A stretch of DNA of 64,000 nucleotides from Candidatus Defluviilinea proxima (GTDB lineage Bacteria > Chloroflexota > Anaerolineae > Anaerolineales > Villigracilaceae), in contig JADKIW010000001.1 of assembly GCA_016721115.1 (NCBI GenBank), forward strand, positions 4,851,501 through 4,915,500, written 5' to 3'. This document shows positions 16,428 to 25,098 of this stretch, one piece after another (the stretch's first letter is position 1; each line of letters starts with the position of its first letter). Made by a program: the position numbers and the translations under genes. The notes under the pieces were generated by a model, which saw only the letters and a program-made list of their open reading frames with translations, was not told the origin of the DNA and searched no databases.

Positions 16428-17777
16428 ATGACCTACATCCCAATTTCCCCAAAGGAACGGGATGCGATGCTGGAGACGGTCGGCGTTAAGTCACTCGATG
16501 ACTTGTTCGACGCCATCCCCGTCAAACATCGTTTCCCCAAATTAAATCTTCCCGCCGCGCTGACCGAAATGGAAGCGATGGATGAACTCTCAGGCCTTGC
16601 CAATGCAAACGAAAACGTGCGCAGTGACCTGGTGTCCTTCCTCGGTGCGGGTATGTACAATCACTACATCCCCTCTGTTGTGGACCACATGCTACGGCGC
16701 GGTGAGTTTTATACAGCATACACTCCCTATCAGCCAGAGATCTCACAAGGCACATTGCAAGCCATCTTTGAATATCAATCCTTGATGTCTGCACTGACTG
16801 GTATGGATGTATCCAATGCGTCGCATTACGATGGCGCGACGGCAACAGCCGAAGCAGTAAATCTGGCGTTTGCACAGTATCGCGGCAAACGCAGAAAAGT
16901 GTTGATGTCGCCGAGTTTGCATCCGCAATATCGCGAAGTTGTCCGAACGTACACACAAGGCATGGAATTGGAATCCGCTGGTGACGCTGAATCAGACCTC
17001 GAGTTAAGTCCTGAAGCGTTTGCCAGTCAGGTGGATGACAATACGTGTTTGGTCATTGTCCAATATCCAGATTTCTTCGGGCGAGTCTATGATTACACAA
17101 AGCTCATCGAAGATGTCCATGCGAAGGGCGCGCTTGTGTGTGTAGTGGCGAATCCAACAGCACTCGCGATGTTCAAAACGCCTGGCTCGATGGGCGCGGA
17201 CATTGTCGTGGGCGATGGACAACCGCTCGGCATCCCAATGTGGTACGGCGGACCCAGCGTTGGTTTTTTCACAACGCGAAAAAATATGGTGCACAAAATG
17301 GCAGGGCGCCTCGTCGGTGAGACGATTGACTCGCGCGGGCAACGCGCGTATGTGCTCACGCTCACCGCGCGCGAGCAACACATCAAACGCGAACGTGCCA
17401 CATCGAACATCTGCACCAATCAAGGGTTGATCGCACTCGGCACAGCGGTCTATCTTTCGGTGCTCGGCAAAAAAGGATTGCGGCAGGTCGCTGAACTTTG
17501 TTATCAAAAGGCGCACTACGCCGCGCGCGAATTGAACAAGGTCAAAGGTTATAAAGTTTCAGATGGAACTTTCTTCCACGAGTTTGTTTTGGAGTGTCCT
17601 GCGCCCGCATCGGAGATCAACGCGCATCTGCTCGAGCACGGCATCATCGGCGGTTACGATCTCGGTCAGGATTTCCCATCGCTTGCGAATCAAATGTTGA
17701 TCGCTGTCACTGAGATGAACACGAAGCAAGAAATTGACACGCTCATCGAAGTGTTATCGGAGGTGGATCATGGCTAA
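16428..17777 (+). CDS. gcvPA: Glycine dehydrogenase (decarboxylating), subunit 1
   Basis: GcvPA is the alpha subunit of the two-subunit P protein, which decarboxylates glycine with pyridoxal phosphate and loads the aminomethyl group on lipoyl-GcvH. The 449-residue protein has the usual N-terminal MTYIPISPKERDAMLETVGV, the FLGAGMYNHYIPSVVDHML stretch near residue 72, and YQPEISQGTLQAIFEYQS. This subunit lacks the PLP lysine, which is in GcvPB, as expected. Its stop overlaps the gcvPB start by 8 bases, indicating coupled translation. It lies 75 bases after gcvH, behind a hairpin-forming spacer. Confidence 0.95.
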   Translation: MTYIPISPKERDAMLETVGVKSLDDLFDAIPVKHRFPKLNLPAALTEMEAMDELSGLANANENVRSDLVSFLGAGMYNHYIPSVVDHMLRRGEFYTAYTPYQPEISQGTLQAIFEYQSLMSALTGMDVSNASHYDGATATAEAVNLAFAQYRGKRRKVLMSPSLHPQYREVVRTYTQGMELESAGDAESDLELSPEAFASQVDDNTCLVIVQYPDFFGRVYDYTKLIEDVHAKGALVCVVANPTALAMFKTPGSMGADIVVGDGQPLGIPMWYGGPSVGFFTTRKNMVHKMAGRLVGETIDSRGQRAYVLTLTAREQHIKRERATSNICTNQGLIALGTAVYLSVLGKKGLRQVAELCYQKAHYAARELNKVKGYKVSDGTFFHEFVLECPAPASEINAHLLEHGIIGGYDLGQDFPSLANQMLIAVTEMNTKQEIDTLIEVLSEVDHG

Positions 17778-19287
17778 CGCTTCGACTACGTCTTCGCCTA
17801 GCGCAAAGATAGTGGAACCGACCATCTTCGACTTATCCTCACCGGGACGCACCGGCGTGACGATGCCCGCTTCAGACGTCCCCGAAACTGCTCTGCCTCC
17901 CGAAGCGTTACTACGCCCAGACCTGCCTCTGCCCGAGCTCGCCGAAGTGGACGTGGTGCGACACTATATGCATCTCTCCTCCTTCAACTACAGCGTGGAC
18001 AGCGGCTTCTATCCGTTGGGTTCCTGCACGATGAAGTACAACCCGAAGATCAACGAAGATACGTGCCGCTTGCCAGGCTTCTTGTTTACGCATCCACTAC
18101 AACCCATTGAAACTGTACAAGGCAACCTTGCGTTGATGTTTCAATTGCAGGAATGGTTGAAAGAGATCAGCGGCTTCGCTGGTGTGACGTTACAACCCGC
18201 CGCAGGCGCACACGGAGAATTCACAGGCGTGCTCATCATGCGCGCGTATCACAAGTCACGCGGCGATGACAAACGCAAGAAGATGCTCATCCCCGATGCC
18301 GCACATGGGACCAATCCCGCCTCGGTCGGTATGATGGGCATGACCGTCGTCACCATCCCCTCTGACGAACGCGGCAACGTGGACCTGAAAGCGCTCGAAG
18401 CCGCCTGTGATGATACTGTTGTCGGCATGATGCTCACCAACCCGAACACACTCGGTCTGTTCGATGAACACATCGAGAAGGTTATTGAGTTAGTTCACGG
18501 ATGCGGCGGTTTGATGTACGGCGACGGCGCGAACTTGAATGCCTTGCTTGGCATCGTCCGCCCGGGTGACTTGGGCTTCGACGTGATGCACTTCAACCTG
18601 CACAAGACGTTTGCTGTCCCGCATGGTGGCGGCGGACCAGGCTCAGGTCCCGTTGGAGTCGCCGCACATCTGGCAGACTTCCTGCCTGAACCGTTAGTTG
18701 GCATCGTCGAAGAAGGCGAGGACGATACACCTCCGCTCTATGGTTTCATCAAACCCGCCAAAACGATCGGACGCATGAAAGCCTTCCACGGACATTTCGG
18801 TGGTGGCTTCGTGCGCTCCTTCACCTACATCGCCATGCATGGACCCGATGGTCTCAAGGATATTTCACAGTACGCGGTGTTGAACGCGAACTATTTGCAG
18901 GCGCGCCTGCGCGGAACGTACAAGGTTCCGTATGACCGCATCTGCATGCACGAGTTCGTCGCGGAAGGACGCTTCGAAGGCAGTGATGTGCGCGCATTGG
19001 ACATCGCCAAGCGCTTAATGGACTACAACTTCCACCCACCCACAAACTACTTCCCGCTCATCGTCCACGAAGCGCTGATGATCGAGCCGACTGAGACGGA
19101 GAACAAAGACACGCTCGATGCCTTCGCCGATGCGCTCATCAAGATCGCGGAGGAAGCCAAGTCTCAGCCTGAGTTGCTCCACAACGCCCCAAGCACAACA
19201 CGCTTCGGCAGAATGGACGAGGTCAAGGCAGCAAGGGAGTTGGTTCTTTGTTGTTGGTTGCCTGAAAATTACGATGTGAACGCGTAA
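17770..19287 (+). CDS. gcvPB: Glycine dehydrogenase (decarboxylating), subunit 2
   Basis: The 505-residue beta subunit carries the PLP-binding lysine: HFNLHKTFAVPHGGGGPG with Lys at about residue 279. Other family segments are FYPLGSCTMKYNPKINE (about residue 82), GAHGEFTGVLIMRAYH and DAAHGTNPASVGM. ATG 17770 lies within the end of gcvPA after GGAGG. With GcvPA it forms the heterotetrameric P protein; together with GcvH, and GcvT encoded elsewhere, it breaks down glycine to methylene-tetrahydrofolate, CO2 and ammonia. Expression should rise with glycine through the riboswitch. A strong terminator follows. Confidence 0.95.
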   Translation: MANASTTSSPSAKIVEPTIFDLSSPGRTGVTMPASDVPETALPPEALLRPDLPLPELAEVDVVRHYMHLSSFNYSVDSGFYPLGSCTMKYNPKINEDTCRLPGFLFTHPLQPIETVQGNLALMFQLQEWLKEISGFAGVTLQPAAGAHGEFTGVLIMRAYHKSRGDDKRKKMLIPDAAHGTNPASVGMMGMTVVTIPSDERGNVDLKALEAACDDTVVGMMLTNPNTLGLFDEHIEKVIELVHGCGGLMYGDGANLNALLGIVRPGDLGFDVMHFNLHKTFAVPHGGGGPGSGPVGVAAHLADFLPEPLVGIVEEGEDDTPPLYGFIKPAKTIGRMKAFHGHFGGGFVRSFTYIAMHGPDGLKDISQYAVLNANYLQARLRGTYKVPYDRICMHEFVAEGRFEGSDVRALDIAKRLMDYNFHPPTNYFPLIVHEALMIEPTETENKDTLDAFADALIKIAEEAKSQPELLHNAPSTTRFGRMDEVKAARELVLCCWLPENYDVNA

Positions 19288-19308
19288 CGCAAATTTAGTT
19301 TTTGAAAT

Positions 19309-19345
19309 AAAAGCCTCGGAGAAATTTCTCCGAGGCTTTTATTGT
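19309..19345 (+). terminator. Intrinsic terminator of the gcv operon
   Basis: AAAGCCTCGGAGAAA and TTTCTCCGAGGCTTT form a 15-bp perfect stem, followed by a T-rich tail. Confidence 0.93.
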
Positions 19346-19412
19346 CGTGCCACAAAGACGGTCTTATAATCCATCCATTGCCTTAGTTTTCAGATAGATG
19401 GAGGAGTATCCG

Positions 19413-19658
19413 ATGGACAAGAAAATCTGCAAGAATTGCGGAATCGAATTCGACCCCGATGACCCAAAAGAGAACAATCTGTGCCTTTCCAATCGATATC
19501 ACCCAGAGAAAGCAATTCATGTAGGAACCGCGGACGCTCGACATGATTATTCTGAGGTCTACAAGTATCCCTGTTGTGACCAACTGGAATTTCCTGAATC
19601 CCCATCCGCCCCTCCTGCCCCCGGGTGCGTAGATGGGATTCATATAGCGATGGAGTAG
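19413..19658 (+). CDS. Small Cys-rich hypothetical protein, probable zinc-binding
   Basis: The 81-residue protein has CKNC near the N-terminus (residues 6-9), a lone Cys near residue 24 with His near 30, and a CC pair near residue 55, a spacing that could bind one zinc. It ends in a Pro-rich segment. I know no named family for it. ATG 19413 is chosen because GGAGGA lies 7 bases upstream; an earlier in-frame ATG (19398) overlaps that site. It stands alone after the gcv terminator, at the edge of an AT-richer patch. Function is unknown. Confidence 0.6.
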   Translation: MDKKICKNCGIEFDPDDPKENNLCLSNRYHPEKAIHVGTADARHDYSEVYKYPCCDQLEFPESPSAPPAPGCVDGIHIAME

Positions 19659-19902
19659 TTTGAAGTCAACTCGCCAGCGCTGCGAAGTTAGGGAGACTGT
19701 ACAAGATCAAGACTGCGAGGAAATTGACAATTTGTCGTTGATTGTCTGAGAATCCTAGAGAATAAATCCTCTGACACTTTTGTTTTAGCAGTAAATCAAA
19801 ATATCAATGTATAATCGATTTGGTGATAACCTTCACAATATCTGTGAAAAAATTTAATTGATTTAACAAGTTAATCAATGCTGCTGAATGAGGGTTGAAA
19901 TT

Positions 19903-20454
19903 ATGTCATCATCAAACAAAACAGACTTAGGCAATAAACCAATTGTTGTAATAATTGGCCTTATAGCATCTATTATTGGCATTATTGCTTTTTTTTCTGG
20001 CAAACAAAGTATTCAGGAATTTTTCTCTGGGCCAGAATCTCCATCCAATCACGTTTCTGTGACTGTAGTAGTTTCACAGCCTACAAATATTCCCATTGAA
20101 GATTCTCAAGATATTCTTGATCCCCAATTTGACCCAGATAACCCCGAGGGTTTCTTGAGGTGGTATTTTCATCAAATTTGGGCAACCAGGAGCTATGATT
20201 ATCTATGGGAGTATTTATCGCTAGATTTTCGCCAACGCTTGGACATGTCGTATTCTTCATTTGAAGACAATTGGAATGCAATCGGGAGTATCAATGAGCC
20301 TATTGATATAACCTACGAGGGAAAAGACGGTATCTCCCAAAAATATCGCGTTAAATACACAACTCTCAGTAAAAAGAGCGGTTATACTGACAACCGAAAC
20401 GACTTATATTATCTGTATTTCAACGCTAACAAAGGTCATTGGGAGTTTAAATAA
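19903..20454 (+). CDS. Hypothetical single-pass membrane protein
   Basis: The 183-residue protein has a short cytosolic N-terminus, one TM helix (about residues 15-34) and an extracytoplasmic domain. Residues about 75-180 (GFLRWYFHQIWATRSYDYLWEYLS onwards) look like an NTF2-type helix-plus-sheet domain. No family is certain. ATG 19903 has GAGGG about 10 bases upstream; an in-frame ATG five codons earlier overlaps that site. Codon use is AT-rich compared with flanking operons. The 244 bases before it are AT-rich and show nothing I can name. Confidence 0.6.
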   Translation: MSSSNKTDLGNKPIVVIIGLIASIIGIIAFFSGKQSIQEFFSGPESPSNHVSVTVVVSQPTNIPIEDSQDILDPQFDPDNPEGFLRWYFHQIWATRSYDYLWEYLSLDFRQRLDMSYSSFEDNWNAIGSINEPIDITYEGKDGISQKYRVKYTTLSKKSGYTDNRNDLYYLYFNANKGHWEFK

Positions 20455-20501
20455 GCATTAACTCATGTCTAGGTATTATTATTGAAAACAGGAAACAGAA
20501 A

Positions 20502-20804
20502 ATGGAATTACCAAAATCAAGGCTTGGCTGTAAATCGTACATAAAGAAAATCAACGGCGAGCCAACTTCATACGAAGTAATAGACGAAGAGATATTTCTC
20601 GCTCCGTCAAATAATCGCAAGGCTTTTTGCTTACACAAACTTAAGTTTGAAGATGGTCGAGAAGAGTTTCGTATTGCTTATTACATGATTGCTGAAAAGC
20701 CTCGAATGCACGGCAAATGGGCTTATGGTCAATTTGCACCGATGATGACTAAAGATGAAATGCATATAATCTTCGAAAAGGCAAAAGCAAAAGGCTGGAT
20801 ATAA
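20502..20804 (+). CDS. Small conserved-looking hypothetical protein
   Basis: The 100-residue soluble protein is rich in charged and aromatic residues (FEDGREEFRIAYYMI, HGKWAYGQFAPMMTKDEM) and ends in a Lys/Ala helix closing with KGWI. No membrane span or cofactor motif is seen. I do not recognise a named family. Upstream AGGAAACAGAAA is a plausible ribosome site before ATG 20502. It follows the membrane protein gene by 47 bases on the same strand in the same AT-rich patch, which may have been acquired. Confidence 0.6.
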   Translation: MELPKSRLGCKSYIKKINGEPTSYEVIDEEIFLAPSNNRKAFCLHKLKFEDGREEFRIAYYMIAEKPRMHGKWAYGQFAPMMTKDEMHIIFEKAKAKGWI

Positions 20805-20888
20805 TAAAAGCTATAAAGCAACTGCCAGTTCACTCTATATCATCATCTCGTACAATACTACTTATCCCAATCAAAATAGGACTATCTT

Positions 20889-21101
20889 ATGAAACGATAC
20901 GGCGACAATCTACCTTCCAGTTGTATGGAAGAAACAGAAAACCAAAGCGGCGAGACAAAATATCTGGCTGGGAATTGTGCCGTCAGGCAGGATATGGTGG
21001 CGTTCATCATGCCCGCAGATGCATCAAACAATCGCAAGACATGGAATCTCTTTTCTCTCTTTGGGTTCGGGCGAAAGAAAACGAACGACAAGGGTGGGTA
21101 A
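20889..21101 (+). CDS. Possible small ORF, doubtful
   Basis: A 70-codon frame starts at ATG 20889 after AATAGGAC, which could be a weak ribosome site. The product is Cys-poor, polar, ends in GFGRKKTNDKGG and shows no domain. It fills most of the gap between the 100-residue protein and the IS element, and an old terminator (now split by the IS) lies just after it. That is the only contextual support for a real gene. It could equally be chance coding in noncoding DNA; 20805-20888 shows nothing. Confidence 0.3.
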   Translation: MKRYGDNLPSSCMEETENQSGETKYLAGNCAVRQDMVAFIMPADASNNRKTWNLFSLFGFGRKKTNDKGG

Positions 21102-21149
21102 ATCAAACTCGCTGAAATTCAGATCTCTTTTTCTTGTAAAAGACCCTAA

Positions 21150-22018
21150 GAGGCTGTTTAATAAATAGGAAAAAGAGGAAAAATCGGGCAAACTTGGATG
21201 ATGACCAAATCAAACCAAGAATACCCGACTAACCTGAATGATACCGAATGGAAGCAAATTGCGCCATACTTGCCCAGAGCAAAGCGCAAAGGCAGACCAC
21301 GAGAAATACCTTGGCGAGCGATTATGAATGGCATCTTTTACATTGTCAAAAATGGTTGTGTTTGGCGAGATTTACCACATGAGTTTCCTGCTTGGCAAAC
21401 AGTCTATTATTATTTTAGACAGTTTGGGAAGAACCGCATGTGGGAAAAGCTTAATACGATCATTCGAGAGCGCGTTCGAATTCAAGCAGGGCGTAGTCCA
21501 CAAGCGAGTGCAATGATTCTGGATAGTCAAAGCATAAAAAGTGCAGAAGGTGGTGAAAAAATTGGTTTTGATGGTGGCAAACTGATAAAAGGACGAAAAA
21601 GAAATGTGATTACAGATACGATGGGGCTCGTAGTTCTGGCCAAAGTCACTGCCGCTGATGTACAAGATGTTTATGCTGGCGAAGAAACTCTGGTGAAATT
21701 GAAAAAGAGGAAGTCTCTCAGAGCGCGTTTGCAAAAAATCTTTGCTGATGGTGGTTATCGTGGGCACCTCGTTGATTGGGTCAAAAATGAACTTCAAGCT
21801 GAGATCACCTTCATCTTGAAGGTAGGCAACCAAAAAGGATTTCAAGTTCTACCCAAACGCTGGGTCATTGAACGAACTAATGCTTGGATCACGCGCAATC
21901 GTCGTATGGCTAGAGACTATGAGCGCTTGGTGCAATCCAGTGAGTCTTTTATTTATATCTTGATGATCCGACTTGGGCTACGACGTCTTGCTAAATTTAA
22001 GATTTATTAAACAGCCTC
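21150..22018 (+). mobile_element. IS5-family insertion sequence, complete
   Basis: The 869-bp element has perfect 17-bp terminal inverted repeats (GAGGCTGTTTAATAAAT at 21150-21166 and its complement at 22002-22018). A 3-bp target duplication TAA (21147-21149 and 22019-22021) fits the TNA targets of the IS1031 group. It holds one intact transposase gene. The perfect ends and intact ORF suggest recent movement. Confidence 0.9.
21198..22010 (+). CDS. IS5-family DDE transposase
   Basis: The 270-residue single-frame transposase has an N-terminal helix-turn-helix region (NLNDTEWKQIAPYLP, GRPREIPWRAIMNGIFYI, the usual IS5 DUF4096-like start). DDE catalytic residues follow: the first Asp in ILDSQSIKSA, the second in FADGGYRG, and the Glu in RWVIERTNAWI. 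The Y-(2)-R-(3)-E-like helix follows as NRRMARDYERL. Length and layout suit the IS1031/IS427-type subgroup, and no frameshift is needed. The stop codon lies within the right inverted repeat. ATG 21198 and ATG 21201 are both possible starts. Confidence 0.93.
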   Translation: MMTKSNQEYPTNLNDTEWKQIAPYLPRAKRKGRPREIPWRAIMNGIFYIVKNGCVWRDLPHEFPAWQTVYYYFRQFGKNRMWEKLNTIIRERVRIQAGRSPQASAMILDSQSIKSAEGGEKIGFDGGKLIKGRKRNVITDTMGLVVLAKVTAADVQDVYAGEETLVKLKKRKSLRARLQKIFADGGYRGHLVDWVKNELQAEITFILKVGNQKGFQVLPKRWVIERTNAWITRNRRMARDYERLVQSSESFIYILMIRLGLRRLAKFKIY

Positions 22019-22123
22019 TAAGGGTCTTTTTGGAAATCATCAAATCCCTGAAAGAGAAGCAGACCTTTAGGGTCTCTGTGTAAGAAGGGAACTTCACTGG
22101 CCCTTCTCCCGTTAAGTGAACTC

Positions 22124-23011
22124 ATGAAGGAAACTCACGGGAATAACAAAGTAAAATCCATTTTGGCATTTGCGGGGAAAACAACCACTCTCCTGGTTCT
22201 CTCAACCATCCTGATCGCTTTCATTGCGGTCAACAACGCTCTGCATCCACCGCGCATTATTCCACCGGGCAACACACTCCGTAAATTACATATCCCCTAT
22301 CAATCACTCGACCTTATCACCGAAGACGACATCCGTCTCTCGGCATGGTATACGCCTCCACAAAACGGAGTTGTGATCCTGCTCGCACATGGATACGGCG
22401 ATAACCGCCCCGAGTGGGTCCATGCTGTGCTGGTGGATAAAGGATATGGCGTCCTATCCTGGGACGCGCGTGCACACGGCGAAAGTGGCGGCACGATCTC
22501 CACCTTTGGCTATCTCGAAGTGCTCGATGTCAAAGCCGCGCTAAAGTACGCACTTGCGCAACCCGATGTACAACATATCGGCGCATGGGGCGGGTCCATG
22601 GGCGGGGCAACGATCATCCGTGCCGCGGCCATCTTCCCTGAGATCGAAGCGCTCTGGATCGATAGTTCCTTTGCCTCGCTCGATGAAGAGTTCGATTATC
22701 TCGTGCCGTATCCCATCATCAACCCGATGGCAAAGACCATTGCACAACTTGAGACGGGCATCAACCTCAGCGAGATCGATCCGCTAAAAGACATTGCGAA
22801 GATCAGTCCGCGCCCGGTGTATATCGTGCATCCTTTGGGAGATACGGTTGCTCCTCCTACTGCGGGCAGGGAACTTTACGAAGCCGCACACGATCCGCGC
22901 TTTTTGTGGGAGGAAAAGAATGTGCCCCACCTGATGATGCACGATACGTATCCGCGCAAATATGAAAGACGGCTAACGGACTTCTTCAATGAACAGTTAT
23001 TAGGGAAATAA
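22124..23011 (+). CDS. Membrane-anchored alpha/beta hydrolase
   Basis: The 295-residue protein has an N-terminal TM or uncleaved signal segment (about residues 13-35), then an alpha/beta hydrolase fold. The oxyanion motif is LAHGYGDNR (about residue 88). The nucleophile elbow GGSMGG has Ser at about residue 157. A likely Asp is in HPLGDTVAP (about 244) and the His in VPHLMMH (about 268). It resembles the FrsA/BAAT-like or serine aminopeptidase S33 group; the substrate is unknown. It is the first gene after the IS and may be co-transcribed with mmuM, 30 bases downstream. The Shine-Dalgarno site is weak. Confidence 0.85.
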   Translation: MKETHGNNKVKSILAFAGKTTTLLVLSTILIAFIAVNNALHPPRIIPPGNTLRKLHIPYQSLDLITEDDIRLSAWYTPPQNGVVILLAHGYGDNRPEWVHAVLVDKGYGVLSWDARAHGESGGTISTFGYLEVLDVKAALKYALAQPDVQHIGAWGGSMGGATIIRAAAIFPEIEALWIDSSFASLDEEFDYLVPYPIINPMAKTIAQLETGINLSEIDPLKDIAKISPRPVYIVHPLGDTVAPPTAGRELYEAAHDPRFLWEEKNVPHLMMHDTYPRKYERRLTDFFNEQLLGK

Positions 23012-23041
23012 CGATTCGCATTTCATGGTATCCTACCGACC

Positions 23042-23983
23042 ATGAACCCCATCGCCTCTATTCTCAACTTTCAACCTGCCCTCGTTATCGACGGCGCTCT
23101 CGCCACTGAATTAGAACATCGTGGCTATAACCTCAAAGATGATCTGTGGTCGGCAAAGATCTTGCTCGAACAACCCGAAGCCATCAAACAACTTCACTAC
23201 GATTATTTCAAGGCAGGCGCAGACTGCGTCATCACGGCCAGCTACCAAGCCACCATTGAAGGCTTTATGAAACGCGGCTTGAACAAAGCCGAAGCAATTG
23301 ACTTGATCCAAAAATCCGTGCGGCTGGCACTTGAAGCACGCGATGAGTTTTGGAGTGACGAATCAAATCGTGCAGGGAGGGTAAAGCCTTTTGTCGCCGC
23401 ATCGGTCGGGCCGTATGGTGCGTTCCTGGCAGATGGTTCCGAGTATCGTGGAAATTACGGATTGACCGAAGAACAGTTGATCGAGTTTCATCGTCCGCGC
23501 ATGAAAGCATTGATCGAAGCAGGCGCTGAGGTATTGGCGTGCGAGACCATCCCATCCCCCATCGAGGCGCGGGCGTTGGTCAAATTATTGGGCGAGTTTC
23601 AAGGCGTCCACGCGTGGATCAGCTTCAGTTGCCGAGATGAGGCGCATGTGTGTGAGGGAGAAACGCTCGAAGCATGTATCAGGCAAGTTGAGTCAAGTCC
23701 GCAAGTGGCGGCTGTAGGAGTCAACTGCACATCACCAAGGTTTATCACAGCGCTGATTCAAGAAGCGAAGAAAGCAACGGCCAAACCGATCCTTGTGTAT
23801 CCCAACTCTGGCGAATCATACAGCGCTGAAAAAAAAGATTGGAACAACGATCCTCTGTTTGAATCGTTCGGCGAACACGCGCGCGATTGGTATCACGCAG
23901 GTGCACACATGATCGGTGGTTGTTGCCGCACATCGCCGCAAGATATTCAAGTCATCGCAAGTTGGGCAAGGAGTATTCAATGA
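23042..23983 (+). CDS. mmuM: Homocysteine S-methyltransferase
   Basis: The 313-residue enzyme moves a methyl group, usually from S-methylmethionine (or SAM), to homocysteine to make methionine. The fold is a TIM barrel with three zinc Cys residues: GVNCTS (about residue 229) and the pair in GGCCRTSP (about 294-295), all present. N-terminal VIDGALATELEHRGYNL and TASYQATIEGF are typical of MmuM. Its stop overlaps the next gene's start (ATGA), so expression is coupled. A dedicated S-methylmethionine permease is not seen here; the LysE-type exporter two genes on is unlikely to play that part. Confidence 0.92.
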   Translation: MNPIASILNFQPALVIDGALATELEHRGYNLKDDLWSAKILLEQPEAIKQLHYDYFKAGADCVITASYQATIEGFMKRGLNKAEAIDLIQKSVRLALEARDEFWSDESNRAGRVKPFVAASVGPYGAFLADGSEYRGNYGLTEEQLIEFHRPRMKALIEAGAEVLACETIPSPIEARALVKLLGEFQGVHAWISFSCRDEAHVCEGETLEACIRQVESSPQVAAVGVNCTSPRFITALIQEAKKATAKPILVYPNSGESYSAEKKDWNNDPLFESFGEHARDWYHAGAHMIGGCCRTSPQDIQVIASWARSIQ

Positions 23984-24474
23984 CATCACCAAAAGTTTTG
24001 CGCCCCAAGTTGCCCAAAGGATATGCGGACAACCCCGCATCTTTCGTGGAGTGGAGCTGGGTCACCGCGCAATTAACCGATTCTGAAAACTATTGGCTTT
24101 CTTCCGTACGCGCTGACGGCAGGCCACATGTGGTTCCACGCTGGGGCGCATTCATCGATAACAAGTTGTACTACGATGGAAGCCCCGAAACACAACATTC
24201 ACGCAACATCCTAAAGAACCCGCATGTTACGCTTCATCTTGAAAGCGGATACAAAGCCGTCATCATGGAAGGTGTATCGAAACCAGCCGAAAAACCTTCA
24301 CCGGAATTCGCAAAGATCCTGGCGGCGGCCATCGGTAAAAAATATGCAAGCCAGGGTTATTCACCTGAATCAACACAATGGGACGAAGGCGGGCTATATG
24401 TGTTCACTCCACGTCAATGTCTCGCTTGGACACTGTTCTACGAAAACCCGACGAAGTTCGTTTTCGAAGAGTAA
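23980..24474 (+). CDS. Pyridoxamine 5'-phosphate oxidase-family protein
   Basis: The 164-residue protein has the split-barrel flavin-binding pattern: WVTAQLTDSENYWLSSVRADGRPHVVPRWGAF (quoted in parts here: SSVRADGRPHVVP is the key strand), then SRNILKNPHVTLHLESG and an MEGVS strand. Family members bind FMN, F420 or heme; which one cannot be told here. ATG 23980 overlaps the mmuM stop by 4 bases, and AAGGAG lies upstream, so it is co-translated with mmuM. The overlap suggests a shared physiology, but the substrate is unknown. Confidence 0.8.
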   Translation: MTSPKVLRPKLPKGYADNPASFVEWSWVTAQLTDSENYWLSSVRADGRPHVVPRWGAFIDNKLYYDGSPETQHSRNILKNPHVTLHLESGYKAVIMEGVSKPAEKPSPEFAKILAAAIGKKYASQGYSPESTQWDEGGLYVFTPRQCLAWTLFYENPTKFVFEE

Positions 24475-24480
24475 CCGAGT

Positions 24481-25098
24481 ATGTGGACTTACATCATTCA
24501 AGGGATAGGTTATGGATTCGCCGCGGCCGTGCAACCCGGTCCATTTCAAACTTACATCATCTCTCAAACCCTGATGCGCGGCTGGAAGCGGACATTGCCC
24601 GCCATGTTTGCCCCGCTCATCAGTGACGGCCCGATCATCGCATTGTGCTTGCTCGTGTTGAGTCAGGTCCCTGTTTGGTTTCAGCGTTTTCTCTATATTG
24701 CCGGGGGATTGTTCGTTCTATATCTTGCCTATGGTGCATATCGTTCATGGAAGAATTTTGACATGCACACCCCTGCGATTGAAACAAACACAAGTCAAAG
24801 TGTGTTGAAGGCCGCGTTGATGAATACGCTCAGCCCAGGCCCTTATATTTTCTGGAGTTTGGTAACGGGGCCGATCCTATTGCGAGGCTGGCGCGAAGCA
24901 CCAGTGAATGGGATCGGGTTTCTTGCAGGCTTTTATATCACCATCGTTTCAGGCATCGCGGCTGTTATTCTGGTCTTTGGCGCGGCAAGAGAACTCGGTC
25001 CGAAAGTGAACCGTGTATTGGTCGGCGCTTCAGCGGTCGCATTATTCTGTTTTGGGTTATATCAATTGTGGCAGGGAATTTTCTATACCTTACCCTGA
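24481..25098 (+). CDS. LysE/RhtB-type amino acid exporter
   Basis: The 205-residue protein has about six hydrophobic segments and the LysE-superfamily start GFAAAVQPGPFQTYIISQTL, with the second conserved loop NTLSPGPYIFW near residue 120. Family members export amino acids or their derivatives. It follows the PPOX-family gene by 6 bases, so mmuM-PPOX-LysE form one unit; a methionine- or homocysteine-related export role is a reasonable inference. Its 3' end overlaps the convergent cyclase gene by 16 bases, leaving no room for a terminator between them. Confidence 0.85.
   Translation: MWTYIIQGIGYGFAAAVQPGPFQTYIISQTLMRGWKRTLPAMFAPLISDGPIIALCLLVLSQVPVWFQRFLYIAGGLFVLYLAYGAYRSWKNFDMHTPAIETNTSQSVLKAALMNTLSPGPYIFWSLVTGPILLRGWREAPVNGIGFLAGFYITIVSGIAAVILVFGAARELGPKVNRVLVGASAVALFCFGLYQLWQGIFYTLP

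Larger units (their letters stand above)
21138..22031. terminator. Ancestral intrinsic terminator split by the IS element
   Basis: The left flank AAAAGACCC (21138-21146) and right flank GGGTCTTTTT (22022-22031) are inverted repeats on the two sides of the IS. With one copy of the duplicated TAA removed, they join into a hairpin with a 9-bp stem, TAA loop and T run. The element therefore landed in the loop. Confidence 0.75.
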
